Shown in pieces: positions 19,101 to 27,063 of a DNA stretch of 64,000 bases. Where the stretch lies: assembly GCA_945865635.1 (NCBI GenBank), contig CAMBEP010000006.1:85409-149408 (forward strand), in the 5' to 3' direction. A model generated the notes under the pieces. That model saw only the letters and a program-made list of their open reading frames with translations, searched no databases and was not told the origin of the DNA. Made by a program: the position numbers and the translations under genes. The stretch comes from Candidatus Kuenenia stuttgartensis (lineage in GTDB: Bacteria; Planctomycetota; Planctomycetia; Isosphaerales; Isosphaeraceae). The stretch's first letter is position 1, and each line of letters begins with the position of its first letter.

Positions 19101-19202
19101 TCCATCTTCCCCATCGAAATAAATATTTGCCTTATTGAAATCCCAAACCATCCACCGCAATTCACCGCCTTCCTTCGCGACCTCTCAGAATCAAAAAGTT
19201 GA
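16182..19202 (+). CDS. Ser/Thr protein kinase with five C-terminal PAS domains
   Basis: The 1006-residue protein has an acidic N-terminal tail (1-75), a Hanks-type kinase domain (about 80-370) and then five PAS domains (about 390-500, 512-635, 640-760, 765-880, 885-1003), several ending in the PAC-type DIT/DVT motif (VARDVTKR, IARDITEQ, VARDITET, FTTDITAR). Kinase motifs are IGRGGMGVVYEA, VAIKVLP, HRDLKPSN, DWGLAK (Trp in place of the usual Phe of DFG) and GTPSYLSPEQARG. There is no membrane segment, histidine kinase or cyclase domain, so sensing by PAS must act on the N-terminal kinase. It is expected to be cytoplasmic and to autophosphorylate in response to a ligand, redox state or light; no cofactor-binding residue is obvious. 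The start has no good Shine-Dalgarno sequence. Confidence 0.88.
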   Translation: MSQTRFSDDPDEESESPESDKTLAIPVDATMHVSLGPGSGLMDDTLISADGTLGFNRPGDRIQAGDDSLSQALGSSSVIRYQIGAEIGRGGMGVVYEAWDAQLQRPVAIKVLPLESKNKPSVVQRFLGEAKITGRLQHSGIVCIHELGHLSDARPFFVMNLVRGETLQQLLADLHNPKNNFGRQLFIFEKICEAVAYAHARNVIHRDLKPSNIMVGDFGEVIVMDWGLAKILGEPELPSHSDEVQPLNAFNAETIGLKLTDSEHSRLETLIGTVFGTPSYLSPEQARGETDQIGQQSDVFGLGSMLCEILTGKAPYTGSSVISIFKKAVSGEIQDAMRRLDESPVPLELINIAKSCLAVNKADRPAHAGVVAQSISAYLQSEQRRAERDLVRFFDLSLDLFCIAGREGFFERINDNFSRLLGHTNEELTSTPFMDFVHPDDVQKTVQEVTKLLGGAPSIQFINRYRHKNGTYLWLEWVALAAPEEQAIYAVARDVTKRIEFEEEQKRSEQSRLLLAEVVNSAELAIISTDRQGRIQSWNPGAQKLLQYSAAEMAGKPLEFLTPSGLHDADLYHPGDSRAHKETQWLQKGGGLVSVSLTISPVKDDSGQVIGTSNIARDITEQKLQEAQIAKAHETSNLLASIVQSSDDAIISENFEGIIKSWNAGAERIFGYHESEILGQSILRIFPPDRLNEAKRIFDQLRTGKAIDHFETVRIHKDGRRIDVSVTISPIYNSRSQLIGISKVARDITETKIAQAKLEASRRELLDLAENANVALHWVDQNGLIIWANQAELDLLGYLKEEYIGQPITKFHAEADVISDILNRLGQRQTLAGYEARLIAKDGSIKCVSIHSSVFVENHEFKHTRCFTTDITARKQSEEALRISESRKQAMLNAGLDSIITIDHEGRIVDFNKAAEMKFGWSCDQVMGKIMSSVIIPPAYRDAHERGLRHYLRTGEGPVLGKRIQVEAMRSDGSIFPIEINICLIEIPNHPPQFTAFLRDLSESKS

Positions 19203-19461
19203 TACATGAAGAGCAGTTCTTGAACTGTCTTGGAACAAGAATCGAAATGTTTTTCTAAAAAGCACTTTGTTCTGATAATTTTGAATTCCGGACTGGCCCG
19301 ATACAAAGATGTTTGCCTGAGAGGCACTAAATTGGTTTTTCGTCGTATAAATCACACCTGAACTTACGTTTTGCCCCAACTCTGGTGGCTCATGTTTTCC
19401 GGTGGTTTCGCAGGAAATCATCTGCCCGTAATCCGTCGATCAAATTCGTTTCGTAATTTAT
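19203..19461. other. Gene-free stretch between convergent kinase and SurA/PpiD-like genes
   Basis: Only a short inverted repeat CAGTTC/GAACTG (19214-19227) directly after the kinase stop is visible, possibly a weak terminator for it. No open frame with coding character, RNA gene or repeat was recognised in the remainder. Confidence 0.4.
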
Positions 19462-19501
19462 AAAAAAGTCGGATGGGGGGATCAAAGAATCACCCCATCC
19501 G
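19462..19501 (-). terminator. Intrinsic terminator of the SurA/PpiD-like gene
   Basis: CGGATGGGG (19470-19478) pairs perfectly with CCCCATCCG (19493-19501). On the minus strand the stem is followed by ACTTTTTTATAAA. It lies about 45 bases past the stop of the minus-strand gene at 19547. Confidence 0.8.
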
Positions 19502-19546
19502 TCGATTTGGCTTTTATATTTCAGGCCGTTTGATGAATCCTGGAAA

Positions 19547-21634
19547 TCAGGACTTTTTATTGGCCTTGGTGTCGCGTTCTGAGGGCGGCACCCAGTCGCT
19601 GGTCAGGCCAGCTTTTTTACGAAGTTCTTTCATCCAGATATCGCGGCCTTCCATCTCGGAATCGGCCATTGCCGACCGGACCAATCGGAGGAATGGGCCG
19701 GTGGGGCCATAAAGCTCTTCCGGATTGACCGATTTGCGAGCCCCAAGGCTCATGACATAATAGATGCTGGTGGTCGAATTGGGCTCGACAGCCACCTGTT
19801 TGTCGCTGAGTTTGAAGGCGGCGTCCATGAGTGCCTTGCCGGGCTCGGAAAGCTCGGCAAACTGATTCTCACGTGCGGGCATTCCCGAGATTCCGGTTGC
19901 AACCTTTGCAGTCGGTGCCGTGACAATCAAGGCCCGTTTCGCGGTCGACGATTCCACTTTCAGGTCGCCGTTCTTTTTGGTCACACTTTCGGCAAAGTCC
20001 TTCGCGGCTTTTTCTGCCAGACCACGCGCTTTTTCGAGCTTCCAGTAGGCCACCACAGCAGGCTTGACCTCATCAAAGGTCGGGACCCGGGCGGGTTCGT
20101 CGGCAATCTTCCAGATCATGTAGCGGCGACCGATGATCGTCGTAAATGCGGTGGCGTCAAAATTCTTGAACGTGGTGCTGAAAATTTCTGTCGAGAAATT
20201 GTCGCCCAGATCACCAATTTCCGTGCCCAGACGGGCATCGGCAATGGCGCCCAGGGCAAGCACGGCGTCAGGGGCTGTGGCTTCCTCTTGGGAGAGCAGG
20301 CTGGTCTTTTCGTAAGTCAGCTCAAACTTCTTGGCGGAATCCACCAGCAGCTTGGAATCGTAGGTCGGGATTGGCTTGTTGCCTGCCTGACCTTCATCGC
20401 GAGCGGCTTCGTTGTCTTCTTCCACGGCCAGAATTCGGTCGGCGAACGGGTTCATGACCTCTTCGCGAACCTGACTGAATTTGAGGTCAATCTCTTCGCG
20501 GGCCTGGTCGCGGGCCAGTTCTTCGATCAAAGAAACCTTCACTTCATCCAGCGGACGAAAGCGTGGTCCGTCTGATGGAGCGGGCGGAACCTGGGAATCG
20601 GCAGTGCCTTTGGGGGTCATCTTGGCTGCTGCGTCGCCCGCGAAAAGGTCTTGCGGCAAGGGGCTCAGCTTGAGACTCTCCTCGGGTGCAAGCGGAGGCA
20701 GGCTGAAGTCGGCCTCCTTACGGCTTTCATAGGCTTCCTTGATCTTCTCGTCGCTCATCCTGGCCGTGAGTTTTGCAACAATGGTCGTCGTGTCCGCCGA
20801 GATCGCTTCAATTTGCACGCGACGTGGAATTTTGAACGCCGGTGCTGCCACTGTGCGCTTTGGCTCGGTCTGGCTGCCTTTTTCGAAGAGGGCTTTCAAA
20901 TCGGCTTCAGCAGGTTCGCCGACTTGGGTCAAATAGGCATCAACCGGAAAGGCGACTGCATTGACGGAAACCGTTTCGGCCTCGGCCTTGAAATCCTCAT
21001 AGACATCAAGCGGGCTGACTTCGGTACCACCGCCAAGGGTGCGTACCTGAAGCAGGCGAAGCTGATTGCCAATGGAATTGATCAGTAGCTGGTCAGGGAT
21101 TCGGGTCGTGAAAAAGGTCTGGTAAGTGGCATCCAGATCTTCATTTTTGATGGTGCCAATCCGGTCGCGGAAGGTGCGCATGGTCACCTCCGAGCCGGCC
21201 AGGCCAAGGGTTTGAAGCAGAATCTGGATCGGAGCTTCGCGGAGCCAGATCTTCGTGGCTTCATGGTTGATTGGAATGCCAAGCCTGTCGGCCTCTTTTT
21301 CGAGGATCAGGGCGTCCACAATCGAACGGTCGTCGGTGGTTCCGAAGATGGTCTGAGGGACGGGAAGTCCAATTTGAGCCGTGGCAAGTTTCAGGCTCAG
21401 GAGTTTGGTGACAAAATCATTGGCGAAGGCTCTCTGGTTGGCCATTTCGCCAATCTGGCTGGCTTTGATGTCTTTTCCGTGTAAATTTGCGATGACTTCA
21501 TCATTGTTCACGCCGCTTGGACGTGAACCAAGATAATTCATCAGACTGTCTGACACGACGAAGGCAAACATCGCCATCAGGGCGAATACGGCCAGCATTG
21601 GGCGCTGATTGCGGCGAAAAGTCTCGAACGGCAT
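19547..21634 (-). CDS. SurA/PpiD-like membrane-anchored folding factor
   Basis: The 695-residue protein begins MPFETFRRNQRPMLAVF followed by one membrane segment (ALMAMFAFVVSDSLMNYLG), giving a short basic cytoplasmic tail and a large periplasmic part, as in PpiD. The region DEVIANLHGKDIKASQIGEM resembles the SurA N-terminal chaperone fold. A parvulin domain is not obvious; the segment VPTFDEVKPAVVAYWKLEKA near residue 520 resembles the helix that follows parvulin domains. Long helical, charged stretches dominate. Such proteins help fold secreted or outer-membrane proteins. ATG 21634 is supported by GAGG eight bases upstream. The family call is moderate; isomerase activity is unproven. Confidence 0.65.
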   Translation of the reverse strand: MPFETFRRNQRPMLAVFALMAMFAFVVSDSLMNYLGSRPSGVNNDEVIANLHGKDIKASQIGEMANQRAFANDFVTKLLSLKLATAQIGLPVPQTIFGTTDDRSIVDALILEKEADRLGIPINHEATKIWLREAPIQILLQTLGLAGSEVTMRTFRDRIGTIKNEDLDATYQTFFTTRIPDQLLINSIGNQLRLLQVRTLGGGTEVSPLDVYEDFKAEAETVSVNAVAFPVDAYLTQVGEPAEADLKALFEKGSQTEPKRTVAAPAFKIPRRVQIEAISADTTTIVAKLTARMSDEKIKEAYESRKEADFSLPPLAPEESLKLSPLPQDLFAGDAAAKMTPKGTADSQVPPAPSDGPRFRPLDEVKVSLIEELARDQAREEIDLKFSQVREEVMNPFADRILAVEEDNEAARDEGQAGNKPIPTYDSKLLVDSAKKFELTYEKTSLLSQEEATAPDAVLALGAIADARLGTEIGDLGDNFSTEIFSTTFKNFDATAFTTIIGRRYMIWKIADEPARVPTFDEVKPAVVAYWKLEKARGLAEKAAKDFAESVTKKNGDLKVESSTAKRALIVTAPTAKVATGISGMPARENQFAELSEPGKALMDAAFKLSDKQVAVEPNSTTSIYYVMSLGARKSVNPEELYGPTGPFLRLVRSAMADSEMEGRDIWMKELRKKAGLTSDWVPPSERDTKANKKS

Positions 21635-21964
21635 ACTGCGACCTCATGTGGCGGACGCTTGTTTTGGAAAATTCCGAGCAAGTTCGGTGTATCCTTGAAT
21701 AGGACAAAGTAGCCAATTCTCTCGGAAAAGGCAAGTCTAAGCATCAACATGTTTCAAAACAGTCCCTCTTGACATCGTCCGTTTTAATGGATAATCCATC
21801 AAAGGGAACGTCTCATGCGAATGGACGCCAGAGCGTCGATGTTTTCTCAAATCCACCGATTCAATCGATGGCGTTCTGCTGGAAAAGATCTTGAAATGCA
21901 TACCCGCCTGGGGGTTGCAACCTGTTGAGATCAAGGCCCCTTCAGATAGAGAAGGTAAGTCACC
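21635..21964. other. Divergent promoter region between the SurA/PpiD-like gene and topA
   Basis: This 330-base gap separates two genes transcribed away from each other. A topA promoter candidate lies at 21769-21795. No RNA gene or protein-coding frame of convincing character was found, and no convincing minus-strand promoter could be chosen by eye. Confidence 0.4.
21769..21795 (+). promoter_or_regulatory. Candidate sigma70 promoter for topA
   Basis: A perfect TTGACA (21769-21774) is followed after 15 bases by GATAAT (21790-21795). The spacer is shorter than the ideal 17, which lowers confidence. The predicted leader is about 165 bases. Confidence 0.4.
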
Positions 21965-24829
21965 GTGGCTCGAAAGAAAGCCGAATCTGATTCGGCAACT
22001 CCGAAACGTGTCGCCAAGTCGCCAAAGCGTGCGACCAAAACCGGTGCTGCGAAAACGGCTTCAACCAAATCCCGGACGGCAGAAGTCGCTGCCAAGGCAG
22101 ACACCGACGAAGCCCCTGTCAAGGGTGGCCGAGTACGCGATCTGGTGATCGTCGAGAGCCCCAAAAAGGCAAAATCCATCAATAAATTTCTCGGCAGTGG
22201 CTATGTGGTCAAAGCCAGCATGGGGCACGTCCGCGACCTCCCCAAACGTAAAATCGGAGTTGACGTAGCCAATGGCTTCGAAGCAACTTATGAAATTATG
22301 CCGGGTAAAAAGGATACCGTCGACGACCTTCGTAAAGAAGCCAGCCGGGCCCGCATGGTTTACATGGCGACTGACCCCGACCGTGAAGGCGAAGCCATTG
22401 CATGGCACCTGCAGGAAGCCCTCGGTGTGCCTGATGAACGTGTTCGCCGCGTAAAGTTTTATGAGATCACCGAAAAGGCTGTCAAAGAAGCCTTTAACCA
22501 TGCCAGCGACATCGATATCGACAAGGTCAACGCCCAGCAGGCCCGACGCTTTCTTGATCGCTTTGTGGGCTATGAACTCTCTCCGCTTTTGTGGAAAAAA
22601 GTCACCCGGAATCTCTCCGCCGGCCGCGTTCAATCCGTCGCCGTCCGACTCATCGCTGAACGTGAAAAAGAAATCGCCGCATTCGTCTCCGACGAATATT
22701 GGAAGGTCACGGCCACACTCGCCCTGACAGCCGAAGTCGCCAGGCAAGTCGCACAGGCACTGGCTAAACAGAAAGCCCAGGCCGAAGACGTCGAAACCTC
22801 GACCGATGACGATGAAATCATCGAGGCAAGACCAAAATACGAATTGCCGGAATCCGCCTTTGACTCACTGCTCACCGAATGGCAGGGCAAGGCCGCAAAA
22901 ATCGCCAACGAGACCGAAGCCAGAGCCATTCTGGAAACGCTCAAGGCCGCCTCATGGTCCGTCGCCTCTGCGGAACAGGAAGATCGTCTGGACAGGCCCG
23001 ATGCGCCCTTCAAAACATCGACCCTACAGCAACAAGCCGCCATCAGACTAAGGTGGCCCGGCAAAAAGACCATGAAAATTGCCCAGGAATTGTATGAAGG
23101 TATCGACCTGGGCGGCGACGGGTCTGTCGGTCTGATCACTTACATGCGTACCGACAGCCTTCGTGTCAGCGACGATTCCGTTAAAAGCGTCCGTGAACAT
23201 ATCCTGAACAAATTGGGCCCTCGATACGTTCCCGAAAAAGCCAACCGGTTCGCAGCCGGTAAAATGGCTCAGGAAGCACACGAAGCCATCCGGCCAACCG
23301 AGCTTCAGTATGATCCGGATAAGATCAAAAGCAGCTTGTCGATCGATCAATATAAGCTCTATTCCTTGATCTTCAAGCGATTTGTGGCGAGCCAGATGAC
23401 CCCGGCCATCTTTGCCGTCACCAATATCAAAATTCAGTCGGGCCCCGGTATTTTCAGTACCCAAGGCAAAATTCTCAAATTTGACGGCTATCGAAAGATC
23501 CTCGGGCCCGCCGCGCGGCAGGAAGATTCCATGCTGCCCGACCTTCAAGTCGGCCAGAAACTGCATGCCGCACGTGTTCACCCCACGGAACATCACACCC
23601 AGCCGCCGCCTCGATTCAGTGAAGCCACTCTGATCAAGGCTCTGGAAAAAGAAAGTATTGGTCGGCCAAGTACTTACGCGCCAATCATCCAGACCATCCA
23701 GCAGCGCGGATATGTCGAGCAAAAGGAACGGCGATTCCACGGAACGCCTCTTGGAATGGTGGTCACCGACCTGCTGGTTGAGCATTTCCCGAAGATCATG
23801 GACGTTCAGTTCACCGCCAAAATGGAAGGCGATCTTGACGAGATCGCTGAACACAAGGCCGAGATGATCACCGTTCTTCAGGAATTCTATACGCCGTTTC
23901 ATGAGGCCCTCGTCATCGCTGAAAAGCAGATGCAGAGAGCCGCACTGCCTTCGGACGTAAAGTGCCCCGACTGCGGATCGCCCATGCAGGTCAAGTTCAG
24001 CAGCAAAGGGCAATTCCTCGGCTGTTCGAAATATCCGGACTGCAAGGCAACCCAGCCCCTCTCGGGCGAACGCCCAAAGGCCGAAGTTACCGACTTCGAA
24101 TGTGCCAAATGCCAGAAACCTCTGCTCAAACGCGAAAATAAACGAGGCGAATATCTCGCCTGTTCCGGCTATCCAGCCTGTAAAGAAATTTACAACATCG
24201 GACCCGATGGTCAGCCCGTCCCGGCTTACACAGAAACTGAGCACAAGTGCAACAAGTGCAATAAGCCAATGATCTTGCGCACCAGTGCACGTGGTCCGTT
24301 TTTTGGATGCTCGGGCTACCCGAAATGTCGCAACCTCCTGCCCGCTGACGAGCAAGGTAACCCCATTCGCCCAATCACTGCCGATGTCCCCTGCCCCAAG
24401 TGCAGTGGTGCCATGAATGTCAAGCAGGGCAAACGGGGCTCGTTTCTGGGCTGTTCCAATTATCCGAAATGCCGCGGCACCGCCCAGATTTCAGAAGAGA
24501 TGCTGGCCAATAACCCAAGCCTGGCGGCCCCGGCACCCGTCGCCAAGAAAGGCCCTGACCTCAAAACCGTCGTGGTCGAAGAAGCCTGCCCGGAATGCAG
24601 CGGAACCATGACCGTCCGAGCTGGCCGAAGGGGCTTCTTTCTCGGTTGCTCAAAGTATCCGAAATGCAAGGGCACCAAGGAGCCCGGCACTATCACCCTT
24701 TCACGCATTCAAGCCGTGATTGATGAAGCCCAGGGGAATGACTCTCAAGCTGCCTCAAGTGCTGGCATGCCTGCAACTTCCGGCGGATCATCGTTCCCTG
24801 CCCATGATTCGGACGATGCCCCATTCTGA
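21965..24829 (+). CDS. topA: DNA topoisomerase I with five C-terminal zinc fingers
   Basis: The 954-residue type IA topoisomerase relaxes negative supercoils. A Lys/Ala/Thr-rich N-terminal tail (about 1-55) precedes the TOPRIM domain (LVIVESPKKAKSINKFLG, ATDPDREGEAIAWHL). The catalytic Tyr is Y393 in LITYMRTDSLRVS, and GRVQSVAVRLI and EAHEAIRPT mark the other core domains. From about residue 666 to 905 there are five C4 zinc-finger repeats, each CPxC-x(17-18)-C-x(4)-YPxC-like. Many TopA proteins have three. The start is GTG at 21965 with AGAAGGTAAG just upstream. It is followed by a perfect terminator that overlaps the end of the convergent gene. Confidence 0.95.
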   Translation: MARKKAESDSATPKRVAKSPKRATKTGAAKTASTKSRTAEVAAKADTDEAPVKGGRVRDLVIVESPKKAKSINKFLGSGYVVKASMGHVRDLPKRKIGVDVANGFEATYEIMPGKKDTVDDLRKEASRARMVYMATDPDREGEAIAWHLQEALGVPDERVRRVKFYEITEKAVKEAFNHASDIDIDKVNAQQARRFLDRFVGYELSPLLWKKVTRNLSAGRVQSVAVRLIAEREKEIAAFVSDEYWKVTATLALTAEVARQVAQALAKQKAQAEDVETSTDDDEIIEARPKYELPESAFDSLLTEWQGKAAKIANETEARAILETLKAASWSVASAEQEDRLDRPDAPFKTSTLQQQAAIRLRWPGKKTMKIAQELYEGIDLGGDGSVGLITYMRTDSLRVSDDSVKSVREHILNKLGPRYVPEKANRFAAGKMAQEAHEAIRPTELQYDPDKIKSSLSIDQYKLYSLIFKRFVASQMTPAIFAVTNIKIQSGPGIFSTQGKILKFDGYRKILGPAARQEDSMLPDLQVGQKLHAARVHPTEHHTQPPPRFSEATLIKALEKESIGRPSTYAPIIQTIQQRGYVEQKERRFHGTPLGMVVTDLLVEHFPKIMDVQFTAKMEGDLDEIAEHKAEMITVLQEFYTPFHEALVIAEKQMQRAALPSDVKCPDCGSPMQVKFSSKGQFLGCSKYPDCKATQPLSGERPKAEVTDFECAKCQKPLLKRENKRGEYLACSGYPACKEIYNIGPDGQPVPAYTETEHKCNKCNKPMILRTSARGPFFGCSGYPKCRNLLPADEQGNPIRPITADVPCPKCSGAMNVKQGKRGSFLGCSNYPKCRGTAQISEEMLANNPSLAAPAPVAKKGPDLKTVVVEEACPECSGTMTVRAGRRGFFLGCSKYPKCKGTKEPGTITLSRIQAVIDEAQGNDSQAASSAGMPATSGGSSFPAHDSDDAPF

Positions 24830-24878
24830 CTTGGTCAGAGCATCCCCGCCTCGAAAACTATGGATGGATCTCTTATTC

Positions 24879-24916
24879 AGGACCAATGGCAATTGTCATT
24901 GGTCCTGATCTTTTTT
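24879..24916 (+). terminator. Intrinsic terminator of topA, embedded in the convergent coding end
   Basis: AGGACCAATG (24879-24888) pairs perfectly with CATTGGTCCT (24897-24906) around an eight-base loop, followed by GATC and six T (24911-24916). The right arm lies inside the last codons and stop of the minus-strand cyclo-ligase gene. On the minus strand no T-run follows, so it serves topA. Confidence 0.9.
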
Positions 24917-25522
24917 AAAAATATCGATTCCTGTGGGTAGAATCAGGCCATCAAGCCTTTGATCCCAGCATTCCATTGGCACCTTTGGAATCACCTGTGA
25001 CTCCAGCCCTACCCCCAATCGCGGAATCTCCTTGCCGATCAAGGCCAGCGTTCTGTCATAAAAACCAGCGCCTCGGCCCAGCCTGCCGCCCCGTCGGTCG
25101 AAGGCAAGCCCTGGAACCAGAATCGCTACGGCCTGATCAGGCAGTACCAGTTCAAGAGCCTTCCGGGGTTGTGCAAGGCCGCTGGGCGCAATTTCGAGGT
25201 CAGCCCCAGGCTCGCGCACCCTATGGAACGAAAGACTTCTGGTGGCCCATTCCAGGCGAGGCAATGCGAACGAGACTCCAACAGATTCGAGTGTTTGCAA
25301 CCATGGGCGGAAGTCGGGCTCTTCAATCAGAGTCGGCCAGAAGGCAAGGATCAGGCTGTCCTTCGCCGTAGCCATAGTTACCAGCCACTGGTTCAACTGG
25401 TCGATGATCGCCTCTTCCTGAGCCACCCGTTCCAGCTTGGAGAGGGCCCGGATTTTCTGGCGGATTTCTTCCCGGATCGATTTCTTTGCTGCAGATAAAC
25501 AAAAATCATCAGGCTGAATCAT
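24896..25522 (-). CDS. 5-formyltetrahydrofolate cyclo-ligase
   Basis: The 208-residue protein converts 5-formyl-THF to 5,10-methenyl-THF with ATP, clearing an inhibitory folate form. It has a basic N-terminal helix (AAKKSIREEIRQKIRAL) and the family signature LVPGLAFDRRGGRLGRGAGFYDR, with the Gly-rich ATP loop. Length is typical (about 180-210). Start ATG 25522 lies only 44 bases after the 3' end of a probable 6S RNA on the same strand, reproducing the known ssrS-ygfA order of many bacteria. The last codons (KKDQDQ-stop) are part of the topA terminator hairpin, so the C-terminus is constrained by that structure. Confidence 0.88.
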   Translation of the reverse strand: MIQPDDFCLSAAKKSIREEIRQKIRALSKLERVAQEEAIIDQLNQWLVTMATAKDSLILAFWPTLIEEPDFRPWLQTLESVGVSFALPRLEWATRSLSFHRVREPGADLEIAPSGLAQPRKALELVLPDQAVAILVPGLAFDRRGGRLGRGAGFYDRTLALIGKEIPRLGVGLESQVIPKVPMECWDQRLDGLILPTGIDIFKKDQDQ

Positions 25523-25566
25523 CTTCAGCTATGGTCCTGATCCAGGTAGGAATGGAAGAACGGAAA

Positions 25567-25727
25567 GAATCCTCCGCCGATGCCGTTGCGAACGGTTTTG
25601 AGAACCCGCAGTGAATAGGTGGGAGCCTAGAGTCACATCTTCCCAAGGGAAAGAACCCGATCGGCCCCCTACGGGTGTACATTGGTTCGCCAAAATTGAC
25701 GTTCCTGACGCGCACAGCAGAGGATTC
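25567..25727 (-). ncRNA. ssrS: Probable 6S RNA
   Basis: On the minus strand a 161-base segment is closed by a long end-to-end helix: GAATCCTC (from 25727) pairs with GAGGATTC (ending 25567), and TGCTGT plus GCG continue with CGC, a bulged A and ACGGCA. GGAAG outside the 5' end further pairs with CTTTCC outside the 3' end. A small inner hairpin (TTTCCC/GGGAA) and large unpaired flanks fit the 6S shape of a closing stem with a central bubble. A promoter (25734-25761) is placed so that transcription starts at the first paired bases. The gene lies just upstream of 5-formyl-THF cyclo-ligase, the usual 6S neighbour. 6S RNA traps sigma70 RNA polymerase. The call rests on structure and context, not on a covariance search. 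Confidence 0.6.
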
Positions 25728-25733
25728 ACTTCC

Positions 25734-25761
25734 AGTCTATGTCCTTGAACCTCAAAATCAA
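25734..25761 (-). promoter_or_regulatory. Promoter of the probable 6S RNA
   Basis: On the minus strand TTGATT (25761-25756) and TAGACT (25739-25734) are 16 bases apart, predicting a start at about 25728-25727, exactly at the outer end of the closing helix. Confidence 0.5.
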
Positions 25762-25781
25762 GGAAAACACACGGAATGTCA

Positions 25782-25812
25782 GAAAAAAAAGCCGCCCCGA
25801 ACGGGGGCGGCT
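25782..25812 (-). terminator. Intrinsic terminator of the DUF4912 gene
   Basis: AGCCGCCCC (25790-25798) pairs perfectly with GGGGCGGCT (25804-25812); on the minus strand the stem ends in eight T. It lies 50 bases past the DUF4912 stop and insulates the downstream RNA gene. Confidence 0.9.
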
Positions 25813-25862
25813 GAGAATTTCAAGTGCTGCAATCGAGCACACAAAACCAGAAAGCGGCTTGA

Positions 25863-26939
25863 TCAGAAATCGCAGTTGTCGTGCGTTTGCTGTTCCATGA
25901 CCTTGGTGTTGCGCTCGACCGCCAGAATGATCGTCCGCTCTTCGCTCCCATCGGCTGAACAGGCCACGGCAGGAATGATCTGGCGAGAGTCGGGCATGTG
26001 AAACCGTACACTGAATGAGCCGTCCGACTGAATCGGCACCGGCTCGCCCTGAAGCGTAACCTTGGCCGACGGATTGGTTGTCCCGAAAATCACCAGCTCT
26101 GCGCCAATCTCGAACTTCAGAGGGATGTCCATATTGGTCAGATAATTTGACGGCAGTTGGGTCAGCGATGTCTTATGGATCGGCTGATGAAACCGATCCT
26201 CAAACAGCTCAATCAACTCGTTGGAAAGGTGACGAGATTCCGGGTCATTATAACGAACCTGAATCCGATGGATTTCCTCCTGGGCAATGTGCCAGTCTTC
26301 CTCGATCGATGTCGACATGGAGACCGGTGGCATCATCACCACATTCGATTTTCCAACAATGAAAAAGCTTCCCCGACGCGTGATGAAACCTAGATCAATA
26401 CGATACTTGCGGCTCGGATGAGTCACATTGATGTACCAGTTGTTCACATCGCTCTGAATGAATTCGTCACGCTCATGACGCTCACTCATCGCACTGGTCT
26501 CTTCGCTCGTCACATCCATCACACGCAAGACGGCCTTGGAACCATGCCAAAGCTGACCCATCGCCGCACGGGCACGCTCGATCGTAGAGTTGCAAAGCTC
26601 CCAGTAAATATGGATCCAGTAAGGGTCCCTGGCAACCGCCAGAACCCGGTCCCTCGTTCCGTGGTTCTGAATCCGGCCATGCCATGGACGAAGCCCGAGC
26701 CGATCATTCAGAGGATTGGAATGATCACCCGGCTTGCCGTGGCCATGGTACAAACCCGCCGATTTTTTAAGATTCTTCAGAGGGTTATTCTCCAAAGTAT
26801 CCGTTTCGTCGGTCGATGGACTGCTCAGTGCACGGATCAATTGATCCTTACGCATGGCGTGCCAGCCTGGAATGCCCCGGTCGCGAGCCATTCGGGCAAG
26901 AATTTTTTTAGTCTGCTCTTGGATCAAATCATTTGACAT
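25863..26939 (-). CDS. DUF4912 protein with SAP/Rho-N-like N-terminus
   Basis: About 358 residues. The N-terminus (LIQEQTKKILARMARDRG then IPGWHAMRKDQLIRAL) resembles a SAP or Rho N-terminal helix-turn-helix that can bind nucleic acid. The central region with AVARDPYWIHIYWEL is the DUF4912 hallmark, and GASxKVT-like FGTTNPSAKVTLQGEPV with GSFSVRFHMPD near the C-terminus reads as a small beta-sandwich. No enzymatic motif is seen and the function is unknown. ATG 26939 (MSNDLIQ) is favoured over ATG 27026 because the extra 29 residues have no conserved look and GGAG precedes 26939. The gene diverges from the ATP synthase operon. Confidence 0.7.
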   Translation of the reverse strand: MSNDLIQEQTKKILARMARDRGIPGWHAMRKDQLIRALSSPSTDETDTLENNPLKNLKKSAGLYHGHGKPGDHSNPLNDRLGLRPWHGRIQNHGTRDRVLAVARDPYWIHIYWELCNSTIERARAAMGQLWHGSKAVLRVMDVTSEETSAMSERHERDEFIQSDVNNWYINVTHPSRKYRIDLGFITRRGSFFIVGKSNVVMMPPVSMSTSIEEDWHIAQEEIHRIQVRYNDPESRHLSNELIELFEDRFHQPIHKTSLTQLPSNYLTNMDIPLKFEIGAELVIFGTTNPSAKVTLQGEPVPIQSDGSFSVRFHMPDSRQIIPAVACSADGSEERTIILAVERNTKVMEQQTHDNCDF

Positions 26940-27035
26940 GGGGAAGACTCTCCGTTTAAGTCGGAATGAGCCAAACTGCCGGATCGGCCGCCATCCATGA
27001 CCCGGTGAAACATCCATGTTGATCAAAACCCCTAA

Positions 27036-27063
27036 AGTTTATGAGGAATCAGACTATGCCCAA
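27036..27063 (-). promoter_or_regulatory. Candidate promoter for the DUF4912 gene
   Basis: On the minus strand TTGGGC (27063-27058) and TAAACT (27041-27036) are 16 bases apart, leaving a leader of about 90 bases. The match to consensus is modest. Confidence 0.3.

Noticed and set aside
23048..24355. 435-codon minus-strand open frame inside topA
   Set aside because: It mirrors the conserved topoisomerase domains and zinc fingers; no independent start signal or homology is seen.
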